Origin: Flectobacillus roseus
GTDB taxonomy: Bacteria > Bacteroidota > Bacteroidia > Cytophagales > Spirosomataceae
Reading direction: 5' to 3' (one strand)
NCBI RefSeq assembly: GCF_030056665.1
Contig: NZ_JASHIG010000068.1
Length of the DNA: 15,378 nucleotides
A program made the translations under genes and the position numbers. The notes below the pieces were generated by a model. That model saw nothing but the letters and a program-made list of their open reading frames with translations. It made no database searches and was not told where the DNA came from. This document shows positions 7,275-13,808 of the stretch, piece by piece; the stretch's first letter is position 1, and every line of letters begins with the position of its first letter.

Positions 7275-9026
7275 ATGAGAAATTTACTTTTTACCATCAT
7301 TTTACTTTTTCAAATATCATCTTGCTTTGCGACTCTATCAATAGTAGCTGTTGATCCTGCCACTGGTAAGGTCGGTGCGGCTGGTTTCACCTGCATTTGT
7401 AGTTTCAATTTAAGTAATGCAATATCAGTTGTTGTTCCAAATAAAGGAGTATTTGATAGCCAAGCAAGCCACGGAGTATCAAACATTCCCAATGCTAGAA
7501 CATATTTAAATACCTTATCAGCAACGGAGATAATAAATAAAGCAAAAATTGATTTGGGGTCTTCTAGAATTAATACATGTCAATTATTATGCGCCACATT
7601 AAAATCCACACCTGGGTCAACAACACCTGGTAATGCATTTGCCTTTACAGGTGCAGGGAATTCTGCTGTTAACAGCATAAGATATGGAGCTAACTTTGCT
7701 GTAGCCGGTAACATACTTTTAAGCCAAGCTGTAATAGACGATGCATTCAATGCATTTCAAAATACTAAGGGAGAACTTGAAGACAAACTTATGGCAGCTC
7801 TTATAGCAGCGCGTCGTGCTGGGGCAGACTCTAGATGTCTATCAAAACAAATTTCTTCTGATGTGGCCTTTATTTCAGTCGCAAAGCCTACAGATATGGC
7901 TAACAATATCTACTTGAATTTACAATATTCAAACTCATGTGGCACAACTTTAGAACCAGTAAATGAGCTCAATAAGCTATTCACAACCTTCAAAAGAATA
8001 GAGATGCTACCTAAATTTAATATTACAAGTATTACTGCCGCACGTCAATCATCTGGAGATATGGGTTATACTTTTGACGGATCATACATGAATGCCTCAG
8101 CAAGACCAAAACTTTCTAATACGCAAAATATTTCGACACCGTATAATGTGAAGCTCATTGATGTATTTGGGAATGCTAATTCCATCACGGAAGTGGCACT
8201 CAACAATGCTCAAACTGATTTATTTTTTATAGGCTCATTTGATAAAAACGGATTGGCATCTTCCAAAAAATCTTTTACGACCACTGAAATAGATGAAGCA
8301 TATAAATGGTCACTAAAAAATAACCATATTACATTTTTATTTGAATCTGGTGATAATTACAATTCATTCTTCTCTAAGTGGGGTTATTCTGTAACCAAAT
8401 CAATAGCAAATCCCTGCAAACCTAGTTCAACAATCAATGCTATTACTAATATAATGTTTAATGGCGTATTTGGATCAGTTACTGATTTCAATCAAGGAGG
8501 TGGCACCCAAAGTTATTTTTCCACAATACCAACCAATAGTATTATACTTGCTGTAAATGCGAATAATAAGCCAGTAATAGCATTTGATTGTACAACAAGG
8601 GATATTTTATGTGCAGATGGAGATGTATTTACATCCTTAGGAGGCATCTCAACTGGTAATTCCATTATTAATAATAACGATCGCCTTTTAATGAATATGA
8701 TAGATGTGGCTTATAAACTTAGGAATAATAGTATATCATTACCTTGTCAGGCTATAAGTTCGGCACGTATTATTGAATTTTTGGAAGAAGAAATCAATGG
8801 CGTTTTAATATTCCCGAATCCTACCAGTGATATAGTCAATATAAAATCTGAAACAGAAATAACCTCATATAGATTATATGATTTATCAGGAAAGATACTT
8901 CTTGAAAATAGAATTTCGCAGGATAATGTAAACATTGACATTAAAAGTTTACAATCAGGGGAATATATAATTATACTTTTAAATGAGGATATTGTTATTT
9001 CAAAACATAAAATTATTAAAAATTAG
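7275..9026 (+). CDS. Secreted DUF1028 protein with amidotransferase-like domain and T9SS sorting tail
   Basis: 583 aa. A signal peptide ends at about SSCFA|T (residue 19). Residues 20-about 205 match DUF1028, an Ntn-hydrolase-like family of unknown reaction: LSIVAVDPATGKVGAAG, DSQASHGV, FTGAGN, then FAVAGNILLSQAVID, KLMAALIAARRAGADSR. Residues about 290-485 form an alpha/beta domain (LFFIGSF, TTTEIDEAYKWSLKNNHITF, FNQGGG at 405-410, CADGDVFTSLGG) homologous to the protein at 1032-2462. Residues about 510-583 are a T9SS type A sorting domain (FPNPTSDIVNI, YRLYDLSGKIL, LQSGEYII). The protein is therefore predicted to be exported to the surface or medium by T9SS. DUF1028 proteins are usually much shorter, so the fusion is unusual. 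The substrate is unknown. The gene is monocistronic and lies between an IS and a solo IS end. Confidence 0.93.
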   Translation: MRNLLFTIILLFQISSCFATLSIVAVDPATGKVGAAGFTCICSFNLSNAISVVVPNKGVFDSQASHGVSNIPNARTYLNTLSATEIINKAKIDLGSSRINTCQLLCATLKSTPGSTTPGNAFAFTGAGNSAVNSIRYGANFAVAGNILLSQAVIDDAFNAFQNTKGELEDKLMAALIAARRAGADSRCLSKQISSDVAFISVAKPTDMANNIYLNLQYSNSCGTTLEPVNELNKLFTTFKRIEMLPKFNITSITAARQSSGDMGYTFDGSYMNASARPKLSNTQNISTPYNVKLIDVFGNANSITEVALNNAQTDLFFIGSFDKNGLASSKKSFTTTEIDEAYKWSLKNNHITFLFESGDNYNSFFSKWGYSVTKSIANPCKPSSTINAITNIMFNGVFGSVTDFNQGGGTQSYFSTIPTNSIILAVNANNKPVIAFDCTTRDILCADGDVFTSLGGISTGNSIINNNDRLLMNMIDVAYKLRNNSISLPCQAISSARIIEFLEEEINGVLIFPNPTSDIVNIKSETEITSYRLYDLSGKILLENRISQDNVNIDIKSLQSGEYIIILLNEDIVISKHKIIKN

Positions 9027-9227
9027 ATATAAAGTTTTGGTACTTTTCACTATTCAATTAGTTGTTAAATGAACGTAATTTCCTTTTTCATCTTTTATAT
9101 CAAAAAATAATTTAATTCAAAAATTAAAGTCCTATTTAATTAAATGACAGAATGAAGAAGTTACCCAAAGGCGCAATAATACATTGAGAATATTGAAATG
9201 TCCTCATTTAATATCCAATTCAAAGCT

Positions 9228-9290
9228 CAGAGCTACAAATAAGAAAATTCCTCCTGCAAGACTGAAGGACTTTTCTTATTTGTAGTTCTG
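9228..9290. repeat. 20-bp stem hairpin, probable bidirectional terminator
   Basis: The left arm begins CAGAGCTACAAATAAG (9228-9247) and pairs with 9271-9290 over 20 positions with one mismatch, which is G-U compatible in RNA. The loop itself contains TCCT/AGGA complementarity. It lies between the convergent 7275-9026 and 9516-10772 genes and its right foot overlaps the solo IS end. The remainder of the gap 9027-9515 holds no recognisable gene. Confidence 0.6.
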
Positions 9291-9324
9291 TAAGGTTCCC
9301 CAAAAATAGAACAGATTTAAATTA
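9289..9324 (+). mobile_element. Solo IS end closely matching the right end of the IS3 element
   Basis: From 9289 the plus strand reads TGTAAGGTTCCCC, then AAAAATAG, identical to the IS right end over 21 bp. It continues with partial matches (AACAGATT against TACGGATT), then diverges. No transposase sequence follows, so this is a remnant of a related IS, or a recombination or deletion scar. It faces the IS end at 6858 and brackets the DUF1028 gene. Confidence 0.65.
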
Positions 9325-9515
9325 AAAGATATAATTAAATCCTTGAGCATTTTAAATTTTACTATATTAAAGAAATACACACATTACTAGAGTAATCAAA
9401 CTCAGCAGCTACACATTATAAAAAGAATATTATGACGAAATAGGAATAGACACATACAATAAATACAAAATAAGCTTAGCTTAAAAAATAACCTCTTTTT
9501 AAGCACTTGAGTATA

Positions 9516-10772
9516 TTAAATATTAATAACCAACAACTCATCAAACCGAGTAGTAAATCGCTGTGACAGCCTCTCATTTTTTACCCTCCATGTTCTATCG
9601 AAACCCTGAGCAGCTAGCTTCAACTTGTTTCTTCCATTCGCATGGTTGATGGCATCTAATACTTGCATGACCCTTCTGGCATTATTATCAGGATTGGGAG
9701 AAAATAGAGCTAATTGATACTCATCCTCTGGTACGATACCCGATACTATTACTCCAGCTTTTTTATATTTAAAGCCATTTCTGTAAATCTTCTGCAGTCC
9801 CAATAAGGCATTTTTGATTATAATTCGTGAATCGCTATCCGCAACAGGTAGGGTGATTGTGATTGAGTTGAAGTATTGTTTTTCATTCTTTGCAAACGGG
9901 TTTGTGGTAACAAACACCTGAATGAAATTAGCTACACTCCGTTGTTTACGAAGCTTAAAAGCACAAGCAGCCGCAAAGTTCGCAATCGCCTCGGATAGGG
10001 GAGCTTTGTCTGTTAACATCATCCCGAAACTTCTGGAGGTGCAAATGTTCTTTTTGGGTTCATTGATTAGCTCTAAACTTAAACAGGATATTCCTCTAAG
10101 CTCATAAAGCATTCGCTGGCCAACTACAGACATTTTTGCTTTAACCCAGTTTTCACTAGCTTTTGACAAATCGTAAGCAGTTAAAATATTATGAGCTTCG
10201 AGCATTTTAGCATATCGTCTCCCAACACCCCAAATATCCTCTATAGAAGTAGCTTTGAGTGCTTGCTCTACTTTTTCAGGAGTATCTAATACCCAAACTC
10301 CAACACCATTATGATGTTTCTTAGCGTATCTATTGGCAATTTTCGCTAAAGTTTTGGTAGGTGCAACGCCAACACAAGTCGGAATACCTGTGTGTTGTTT
10401 GACTGTACTTCGAATTTGAGTTGCATAACTTTCAAGATTGGAAAAACCACGCAGATTAAGAAAGGCCTCATCAATTGAATAAATTTCTATCTCATCTGTG
10501 AATTGAGATAGAGTTTGTACAACACGATTGGAAATATCTCCATACAGTGTGTAATTACTACTGAAAGCATAGACTTTCTGGCGTTCTATTAAATTCTTAA
10601 TTTCGAAGGCAGGTACTCCCATTTTAATCCCCATTGCCTTCGCTTCATCGGAACGGGCAATGACACACCCATCATTGTTTGATAAAACTACGACAGGTTT
10701 ACTTCTAAGTTCGGGAGCAAATAACCTTTCGCAGCTTGCATAAAAGTTATTGCAGTCGACTAAAGCTATCAT
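9516..10772 (-). CDS. umuC: Y-family DNA polymerase, UmuC-type (Pol V catalytic subunit)
   Basis: 418 aa, the normal UmuC length. Residues 1-170 hold the palm and fingers: Asp6 in ALVDCNNFYASCE and Asp101-Glu102 in YSIDEAFL supply the metal-binding catalytic triad. RSKPVVVLSNNDGCVIARS (24-42) is the family's nucleotide-binding fingers motif. Residues about 170-215 hold helix-hairpin-helix DNA contacts (ATSIEDIWGVGRRYAKML). The rest is the little-finger domain plus the UmuC-specific C-terminus ending in FDRTWRVKNERLSQRFTTRFDEL. It performs error-prone translesion synthesis with UmuD'. The start codon shares one base with the umuD stop (TAATG), so the two are translationally coupled. It was probably acquired with the surrounding accessory DNA, as umuDC is common on mobile elements (inference). 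Confidence 0.97.
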   Translation of the reverse strand: MIALVDCNNFYASCERLFAPELRSKPVVVLSNNDGCVIARSDEAKAMGIKMGVPAFEIKNLIERQKVYAFSSNYTLYGDISNRVVQTLSQFTDEIEIYSIDEAFLNLRGFSNLESYATQIRSTVKQHTGIPTCVGVAPTKTLAKIANRYAKKHHNGVGVWVLDTPEKVEQALKATSIEDIWGVGRRYAKMLEAHNILTAYDLSKASENWVKAKMSVVGQRMLYELRGISCLSLELINEPKKNICTSRSFGMMLTDKAPLSEAIANFAAACAFKLRKQRSVANFIQVFVTTNPFAKNEKQYFNSITITLPVADSDSRIIIKNALLGLQKIYRNGFKYKKAGVIVSGIVPEDEYQLALFSPNPDNNARRVMQVLDAINHANGRNKLKLAAQGFDRTWRVKNERLSQRFTTRFDELLVINI

Positions 10773-11227
10773 TATTGAGCTTTATGAATAACATAGGTCA
10801 CAATTCCCCATATCTCAAAATCATCATCAGAATTAATATGGATTGTTTTGTAGGAAAGATTCTCTGGAACTAACATATAACGTTTACCCTCTATCATTAG
10901 TCTTTTAACTACAAACTCACCATTTAGAATCGCAACCACAATCGCACCTGATTTGGCATTCAGTGCTTTATCTACGACCAAAATATCTCCAGTATGAATA
11001 TTTGCATCCTTCATGGATTCTCCTAGTACACGAACACAGAAGGTAGAAGAAGGACGTGAGACAAGTAAGGAATTAAAATCTAATTCCAACTCTATATAGT
11101 CAGTAGCTGGTGATGGAAAACCTGCGCTTACAAGAGAATTAAAGAGTGGTATTGCTAATGGTTTACCATTAGGCGAACAAACTGTAAAAAACTGGATTTT
11201 TTTAGTAAGTAGGGGGTGTGCTACCAT
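10772..11227 (-). CDS. umuD: UmuD-type S24 self-cleaving SOS peptidase
   Basis: 151 aa. The self-cleavage site is Ala35-Gly36 in SAGFPSPATDYIE. The catalytic Ser71 lies in LGESMKDANI and Lys108 in FVVKRL, the Ser/Lys dyad of S24 (LexA/UmuD) peptidases. RecA filaments stimulate cleavage in this family, giving UmuD', which joins UmuC as Pol V. There is no helix-turn-helix, so this is not LexA itself. It forms an operon with umuC through a 1-nt overlap. The start at 11227 lies 5 bp from the 55-bp dyad at 11233-11287, which is the obvious place for SOS-type repression. No lexA is in the window. Confidence 0.96.
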   Translation of the reverse strand: MVAHPLLTKKIQFFTVCSPNGKPLAIPLFNSLVSAGFPSPATDYIELELDFNSLLVSRPSSTFCVRVLGESMKDANIHTGDILVVDKALNAKSGAIVVAILNGEFVVKRLMIEGKRYMLVPENLSYKTIHINSDDDFEIWGIVTYVIHKAQ

Positions 11228-11232
11228 AAAAA

Positions 11233-11287
11233 GAACACGTTTTGTTATTTTGAATATATATTTTAATCAAAAATACAAAACGTGTTC
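11233..11287. promoter_or_regulatory. 55-bp dyad operator in front of umuDC
   Basis: GAACACGTTTTGT (11233-11245) is the exact inverse complement of ACAAAACGTGTTC (11275-11287). Symmetry continues inward (TATTTTGA against TCAAAAATA), giving about 19 of 21 matching positions per arm around an AT-only centre. It ends 5 bp before the umuD ATG, so a bound protein or an mRNA hairpin would block expression. This is a candidate SOS operator with two half-sites; binding by LexA or another S24-type repressor is inference. Confidence 0.65.
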
Positions 11288-11335
11288 AATAAATAATTAA
11301 ATTTTGTAGCTTTTATTAACTACATTGGATTACAA

Positions 11336-11779
11336 TCAATCTTTTGTTAATAAAAAGGTTTGGTTAACTGTATTTTTACCATCATTGGACGTCAAGTCAA
11401 GCTTTAAATTTTTTCCAATCAATTTACCAGTGCCTGTTGCCATGTAGTTTTGACCTGAAGAGTTAACGATTGAATTAATGGTTAGGTCGGTTTCATTAGT
11501 ACACTTAACATCTGGAATAGTGACTGATTTTGTACCTTGCTCGACTACTACTGAACCCTGAGTAACAACATAAGTATTAGACAAAACCATTTTAACTTTG
11601 TTTTCGTCAGACTTAGAAATTAAAAACTTGTATATTCCTTTGGCTCTTTGAAGATTTGAATCCCATTCGTCATAATTTTGGGTGTAGGATCCTTGAAAGT
11701 TGGTGGTGTAATCTGGTGTAACATCTTTCTTACATGCCACACATAATAGAACTAGAGATGATAGAATGATTTTTTTCAT
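11336..11779 (-). CDS. Small putative lipoprotein
   Basis: 147 aa from the ATG at 11779; a longer start at 11815 would add 12 residues and spoil the signal sequence. MKKIILSSLVLLCVACKKD is a short lipoprotein signal with a plausible acylated Cys in VACKK, although the -3 residue is Cys rather than the usual Leu. The mature part is beta-rich (YTTNFQGSYTQNYDEWDS, YKFLISKSDENKVKMVLSNT, GKLIGKNLKLDLTSNDGKNT), resembling the small calycin-like lipoproteins of Bacteroidota. The family is not recognised and the function is unknown. It precedes umuD by 108 bp on the same strand. The dyad in between suggests separate transcription units. A good -7 element lies at 11813-11820. Confidence 0.85.
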   Translation of the reverse strand: MKKIILSSLVLLCVACKKDVTPDYTTNFQGSYTQNYDEWDSNLQRAKGIYKFLISKSDENKVKMVLSNTYVVTQGSVVVEQGTKSVTIPDVKCTNETDLTINSIVNSSGQNYMATGTGKLIGKNLKLDLTSNDGKNTVNQTFLLTKD

Positions 11780-11812
11780 TTTGAGTTTTAATGGTGTTTG
11801 AATTTTAGATAG

Positions 11813-11820
11813 CAAAAGTA
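11813..11820 (-). promoter_or_regulatory. Candidate -7 element TACTTTTG for the lipoprotein gene
   Basis: The minus strand reads TACTTTTG, a full match to TAnnTTTG, about 33 nt upstream of the ATG at 11779. A TTTG lies only 12 bp upstream of it, not at the usual 19, so the -33 side is unsupported. Confidence 0.4.
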
Positions 11821-11902
11821 CTTGATATAATCCAAATTAATTATTAATAAACTAGATTTATAGAAAAGAACTGTACCCCAATTTTGAGGAATCGTGTTTA
11901 TA

Positions 11903-11930
11903 TTGTAATTTACTTATCCGACTATTTTCG
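11903..11930 (+). promoter_or_regulatory. Candidate promoter of the HNH gene
   Basis: TTG (11903-11905), 17 bp, then TATTTTCG (11923-11930), one mismatch from TAnnTTTG, ending 12 nt before the ATG at 11943. Weak match. Confidence 0.3.
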
Positions 11931-11942
11931 TTAATCATAGAA

Positions 11943-12695
11943 ATGAATCCCAAAAGAAAATCATATTACAATCAAAAATGGTTTGAATATTCAAAAAGTG
12001 TTAAGAAAAGGGATAATTACACCTGTCTCAAATGTGGACGAGAAGAACCTGAAGTAGTATTACAAACCCATCACACACTTTACAAACATGGACTAGAACC
12101 ATGGGACTACCCCTTGAGTGATTGCTTAACATTATGTAAAGGATGTCACTCACGTGAACATGACCTAATCGAACCAAATAGTGGCTGGACATTAATTTCA
12201 ATTGATGATTTAGGTGACCTTGTGGGCATTTGTGAACGCAATGGGTGTGGAAACGAAATTAGATATGAGCACCTAATCTATCACCCTAAATGGGGATACA
12301 AAACCGTAGGTAGCACTTGTATTGAATATTTGACTAGAGATGATCAAGTTATAAGTAAGGAAGTAATTAAATTACTTAAAAAAATAAGTGACTTTATAAA
12401 TCAATCTACTTGGGAAGAAGGATTTACACAAAAGGGAAAGAGGTTTCTTCACTCGACCTATTCACATAATGTGATTAGAATTTATGGTTCTGCGAATAAC
12501 TACGCTTTTCAAATTGGTATAAAAATAAAAGGAGAAAGGAAATACGATTTTAAAGAAATTATAAAAGCTCCCAATAAAAATCTAAATCAGGTTAAAGAGC
12601 TAGGTTTTATAGTACTCAAAGGATTATCAACTGAAAATCTAAAAGAAAAGGAATTGTTGAGAAATATATATAAACGTATGAAATCAATTAATTAA
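11943..12695 (+). CDS. HNH endonuclease-like protein with a second zinc-ligand cluster
   Basis: 250 aa. Residues about 24-75 form an HNH nuclease of the Cys4-zinc type: CLKCG (28-32), the catalytic-type THH (42-44) and LCKGCHSREH (64-73). After it, CERNGCG (97-103), YEHLIYH (108-114) and GSTCIEYL (123-130) make a second Cys/His-rich cluster that looks like a zinc knuckle. Residues about 135-250 are Lys-rich and of unknown fold. HNH proteins of this kind include phage and mobile-element nucleases and stand-alone DNA-cutting or repair enzymes. No methylase or restriction partner is adjacent. It is the first plus-strand gene after the umuDC/lipoprotein block and lies just before the cargo region. 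The substrate is unknown. The nuclease call is firm, the biological role is not. Confidence 0.88.
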   Translation: MNPKRKSYYNQKWFEYSKSVKKRDNYTCLKCGREEPEVVLQTHHTLYKHGLEPWDYPLSDCLTLCKGCHSREHDLIEPNSGWTLISIDDLGDLVGICERNGCGNEIRYEHLIYHPKWGYKTVGSTCIEYLTRDDQVISKEVIKLLKKISDFINQSTWEEGFTQKGKRFLHSTYSHNVIRIYGSANNYAFQIGIKIKGERKYDFKEIIKAPNKNLNQVKELGFIVLKGLSTENLKEKELLRNIYKRMKSIN

Positions 12696-12810
12696 TTCAG
12701 TCTATTTTTATAAACTATTTTAACCGTATAATACGTATTAGCCACTTACATATTGCAATTTTCAAAAGCTTATCTATGTTCGAGTATTAGAGTTGTCTTG
12801 ACTCTACAAT

Positions 12811-12887
12811 CGTACCATATAGAGGAATTGAAATCTTAATAAGATTTCTTGAGATAATATTTAATCGAACCATATAGGAATACAAAA
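12811..12887 (+). repeat. Two imperfect copies of a CRISPR-repeat-like sequence
   Basis: AATCGTACCATATAGAGGAA followed by TTGAAA (copy 1, around 12809-12833), and AATCGAACCATATAGGAA followed by TACAAA (copy 2, around 12864-12887), lie 55 bp apart. The pattern ATCGTACC...GGAATTGAAA resembles repeats of some type I/III CRISPR arrays. With only two diverged copies and no cas genes, this is at best a relic or an unrelated duplicated motif. The rest of the gap 12696-12883 shows only a 6-bp hairpin (TAGAGT/ACTCTA, 12788-12806). Confidence 0.35.
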
Positions 12888-12918
12888 GCCATATTTGCGT
12901 AAAAATGTGGCTTTTTTT
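12884..12918 (+). terminator. Intrinsic terminator
   Basis: AAAAGCCATATTT pairs with AAATGTGGCTTTT (one mismatch) and is followed by a run of T. It lies downstream of the HNH gene and just before the promoter at 12932. Confidence 0.75.
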
Positions 12919-12931
12919 ATATTTATTTTAT

Positions 12932-12962
12932 TTTGTTTTAAACAAAACAAGGCCTATGTTTG
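12932..12962 (+). promoter_or_regulatory. Consensus Bacteroidota promoter with palindromic spacer
   Basis: TTTG (12932-12935), 19 bp, then TATGTTTG (12955-12962) match TTTG-N19-TAnnTTTG exactly. TTTTGTTT (12931-12938) and AAACAAAA (12940-12947) form an inverted repeat over the -33 box and spacer, a typical place for a repressor. The second promoter at 13706-13736 has a related palindrome. It should drive the 13209-13616 gene through a long CAA-rich leader. Confidence 0.75.
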
Positions 12963-12999
12963 TAAGGTAATCAAAACAGCAACAACAACAACGACATCT

Positions 13000-13179
13000 A
13001 TGAATGAGTAAATTAAACAAATGATAGCTGAACTATTACTCAAGCAAAGTCAGCTAAAAATGGAGATCAAAACATGAGATTTTCTTTGGTCTCTAACCGA
13101 TGAGAAACTTAGTGAGCTTCTCGATGAAATTCAGTAAATCGAAACATTAATTGAAAAACTTAAGAAATTTGACAACTAA
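13000..13179 (+). pseudogene. Possible decayed small gene
   Basis: From the ATG at 13000 one frame of 60 codons gives a helix-forming, Lys/Glu/Leu-rich product (IKQMIAELLLKQSQLKMEIK, LTDEKLSELLDEI, IETLIEKLKKFDN). It is interrupted by three stops (codons 4, 26 and 45). The composition looks coding, but in AT-rich DNA three stops in 60 codons is what chance gives, so this is tentative. It lies in the leader between the promoter at 12932 and the 13209 gene. Confidence 0.25.
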
Positions 13180-13182
13180 AAT

Positions 13183-13200
13183 AAGGGGCATTTGCCCCTT
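13183..13200 (+). other. Short GC-rich hairpin just before the 13209 gene
   Basis: AAGGGGCA and TGCCCCTT form a perfect 8-bp stem with a 2-nt loop, ending 8 nt before the ATG. No T run follows, so it may act as a translational or attenuation element rather than a terminator. Confidence 0.5.
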
Positions 13201-13208
13201 CTCATAAT

Positions 13209-13616
13209 ATGCAAAACTTAATCGCAAAAATCCAAAAAGCCTCATCCGTTACCGAAATGGAAGAGGTACACAACGAAATAGTGGCATTCTTTCAAACCGC
13301 TACTGAAGACGAAAAAAATACTATCCGTCAGGCTTTCGAAGAAAAAAGCAAGCAAGCCCTCAAAGAAGTGAACGAAACAAAAAACAGAGCCGAGGCGCTC
13401 CTTCGTGAGCTAGATTCTGAAGTAATTCTAGAAAAAGACGGGAAACGATATAACCTAAACGACTGGATTACCCCATCTGAATATGCAAAAAAATACGATT
13501 TGAAAACAGCACAAATCGTATCCAACTGGATAACTAGAGGAATTGTACCACCTCAAAACGTGCTAAAAATAGCAAAGCTAAACATACAGCTAGTAAAAGA
13601 TATACGCTACAAGTAG
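13209..13616 (+). CDS. Unrecognised small protein with predicted C-terminal HTH
   Basis: 135 aa, not recognised. Residues 1-70 are almost entirely helical and charged (VTEMEEVHNEIVAFF, FEEKSKQALKEVNETKNRAE), suggesting a coiled-coil or dimerisation segment. Residues about 87-130 (WITPSEYAKKYDLKTAQIVS, NWITRGIVPPQNVLKI) look like an excisionase/MerR-like winged helix-turn-helix: TPSEYAKKYDL followed by NWITRGIVP is a typical recognition pattern. A small DNA-binding protein of a mobile element is the best guess (inference). It is transcribed from the promoter at 12932-12962 through a hairpin-containing leader, and is closed by the terminator at 13637-13670. Because that promoter carries a palindrome, the protein could be its own regulator; this is untested. 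Confidence 0.8.
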   Translation: MQNLIAKIQKASSVTEMEEVHNEIVAFFQTATEDEKNTIRQAFEEKSKQALKEVNETKNRAEALLRELDSEVILEKDGKRYNLNDWITPSEYAKKYDLKTAQIVSNWITRGIVPPQNVLKIAKLNIQLVKDIRYK

Positions 13617-13636
13617 CGTTGTTTTGATTACTACCG

Positions 13637-13670
13637 AATCCCTAATGATTTTATCGTTAGGGATTTTTTT
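13637..13670 (+). terminator. Intrinsic terminator
   Basis: AATCCCTAA (13637-13645) pairs with TTAGGGATT (13657-13665), with an 11-nt loop, followed by a T run. It closes the 13209-13616 gene. Confidence 0.9.
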
Positions 13671-13700
13671 ATGTGAAAAAAATATAAAATATTTATTCGA

Positions 13701-13736
13701 TTTGTTTTGTTTGTAACAAAACAAATTATAACTTTG
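13701..13736 (+). promoter_or_regulatory. Consensus Bacteroidota promoter with palindromic spacer
   Basis: TTTG (13706-13709), 19 bp, then TAACTTTG (13729-13736) match the consensus exactly. TTTGTTTTGTT (13701-13711) and AACAAAACAAA (13715-13725) are a perfect 11-bp inverted repeat covering the -33 box and spacer. It drives the 13809-14621 gene with a leader of about 70 nt. Confidence 0.8.
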
Positions 13737-13808
13737 ATTCATCAAACAAGCAGAACACCCGACAACTGCTCAAAAAGGTAGGGACAACAATTCTAAATAA
13801 GTAAGATC

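Noticed and set aside
9922..10107. 61-codon plus-strand frame inside umuC
   Set aside because: It lies wholly antisense to the conserved umuC frame and has no family features.
12811..12887. A true CRISPR array
   Set aside because: Only two diverged copies, a 55-bp period and no cas genes, so it is reported only as a repeat-like motif.
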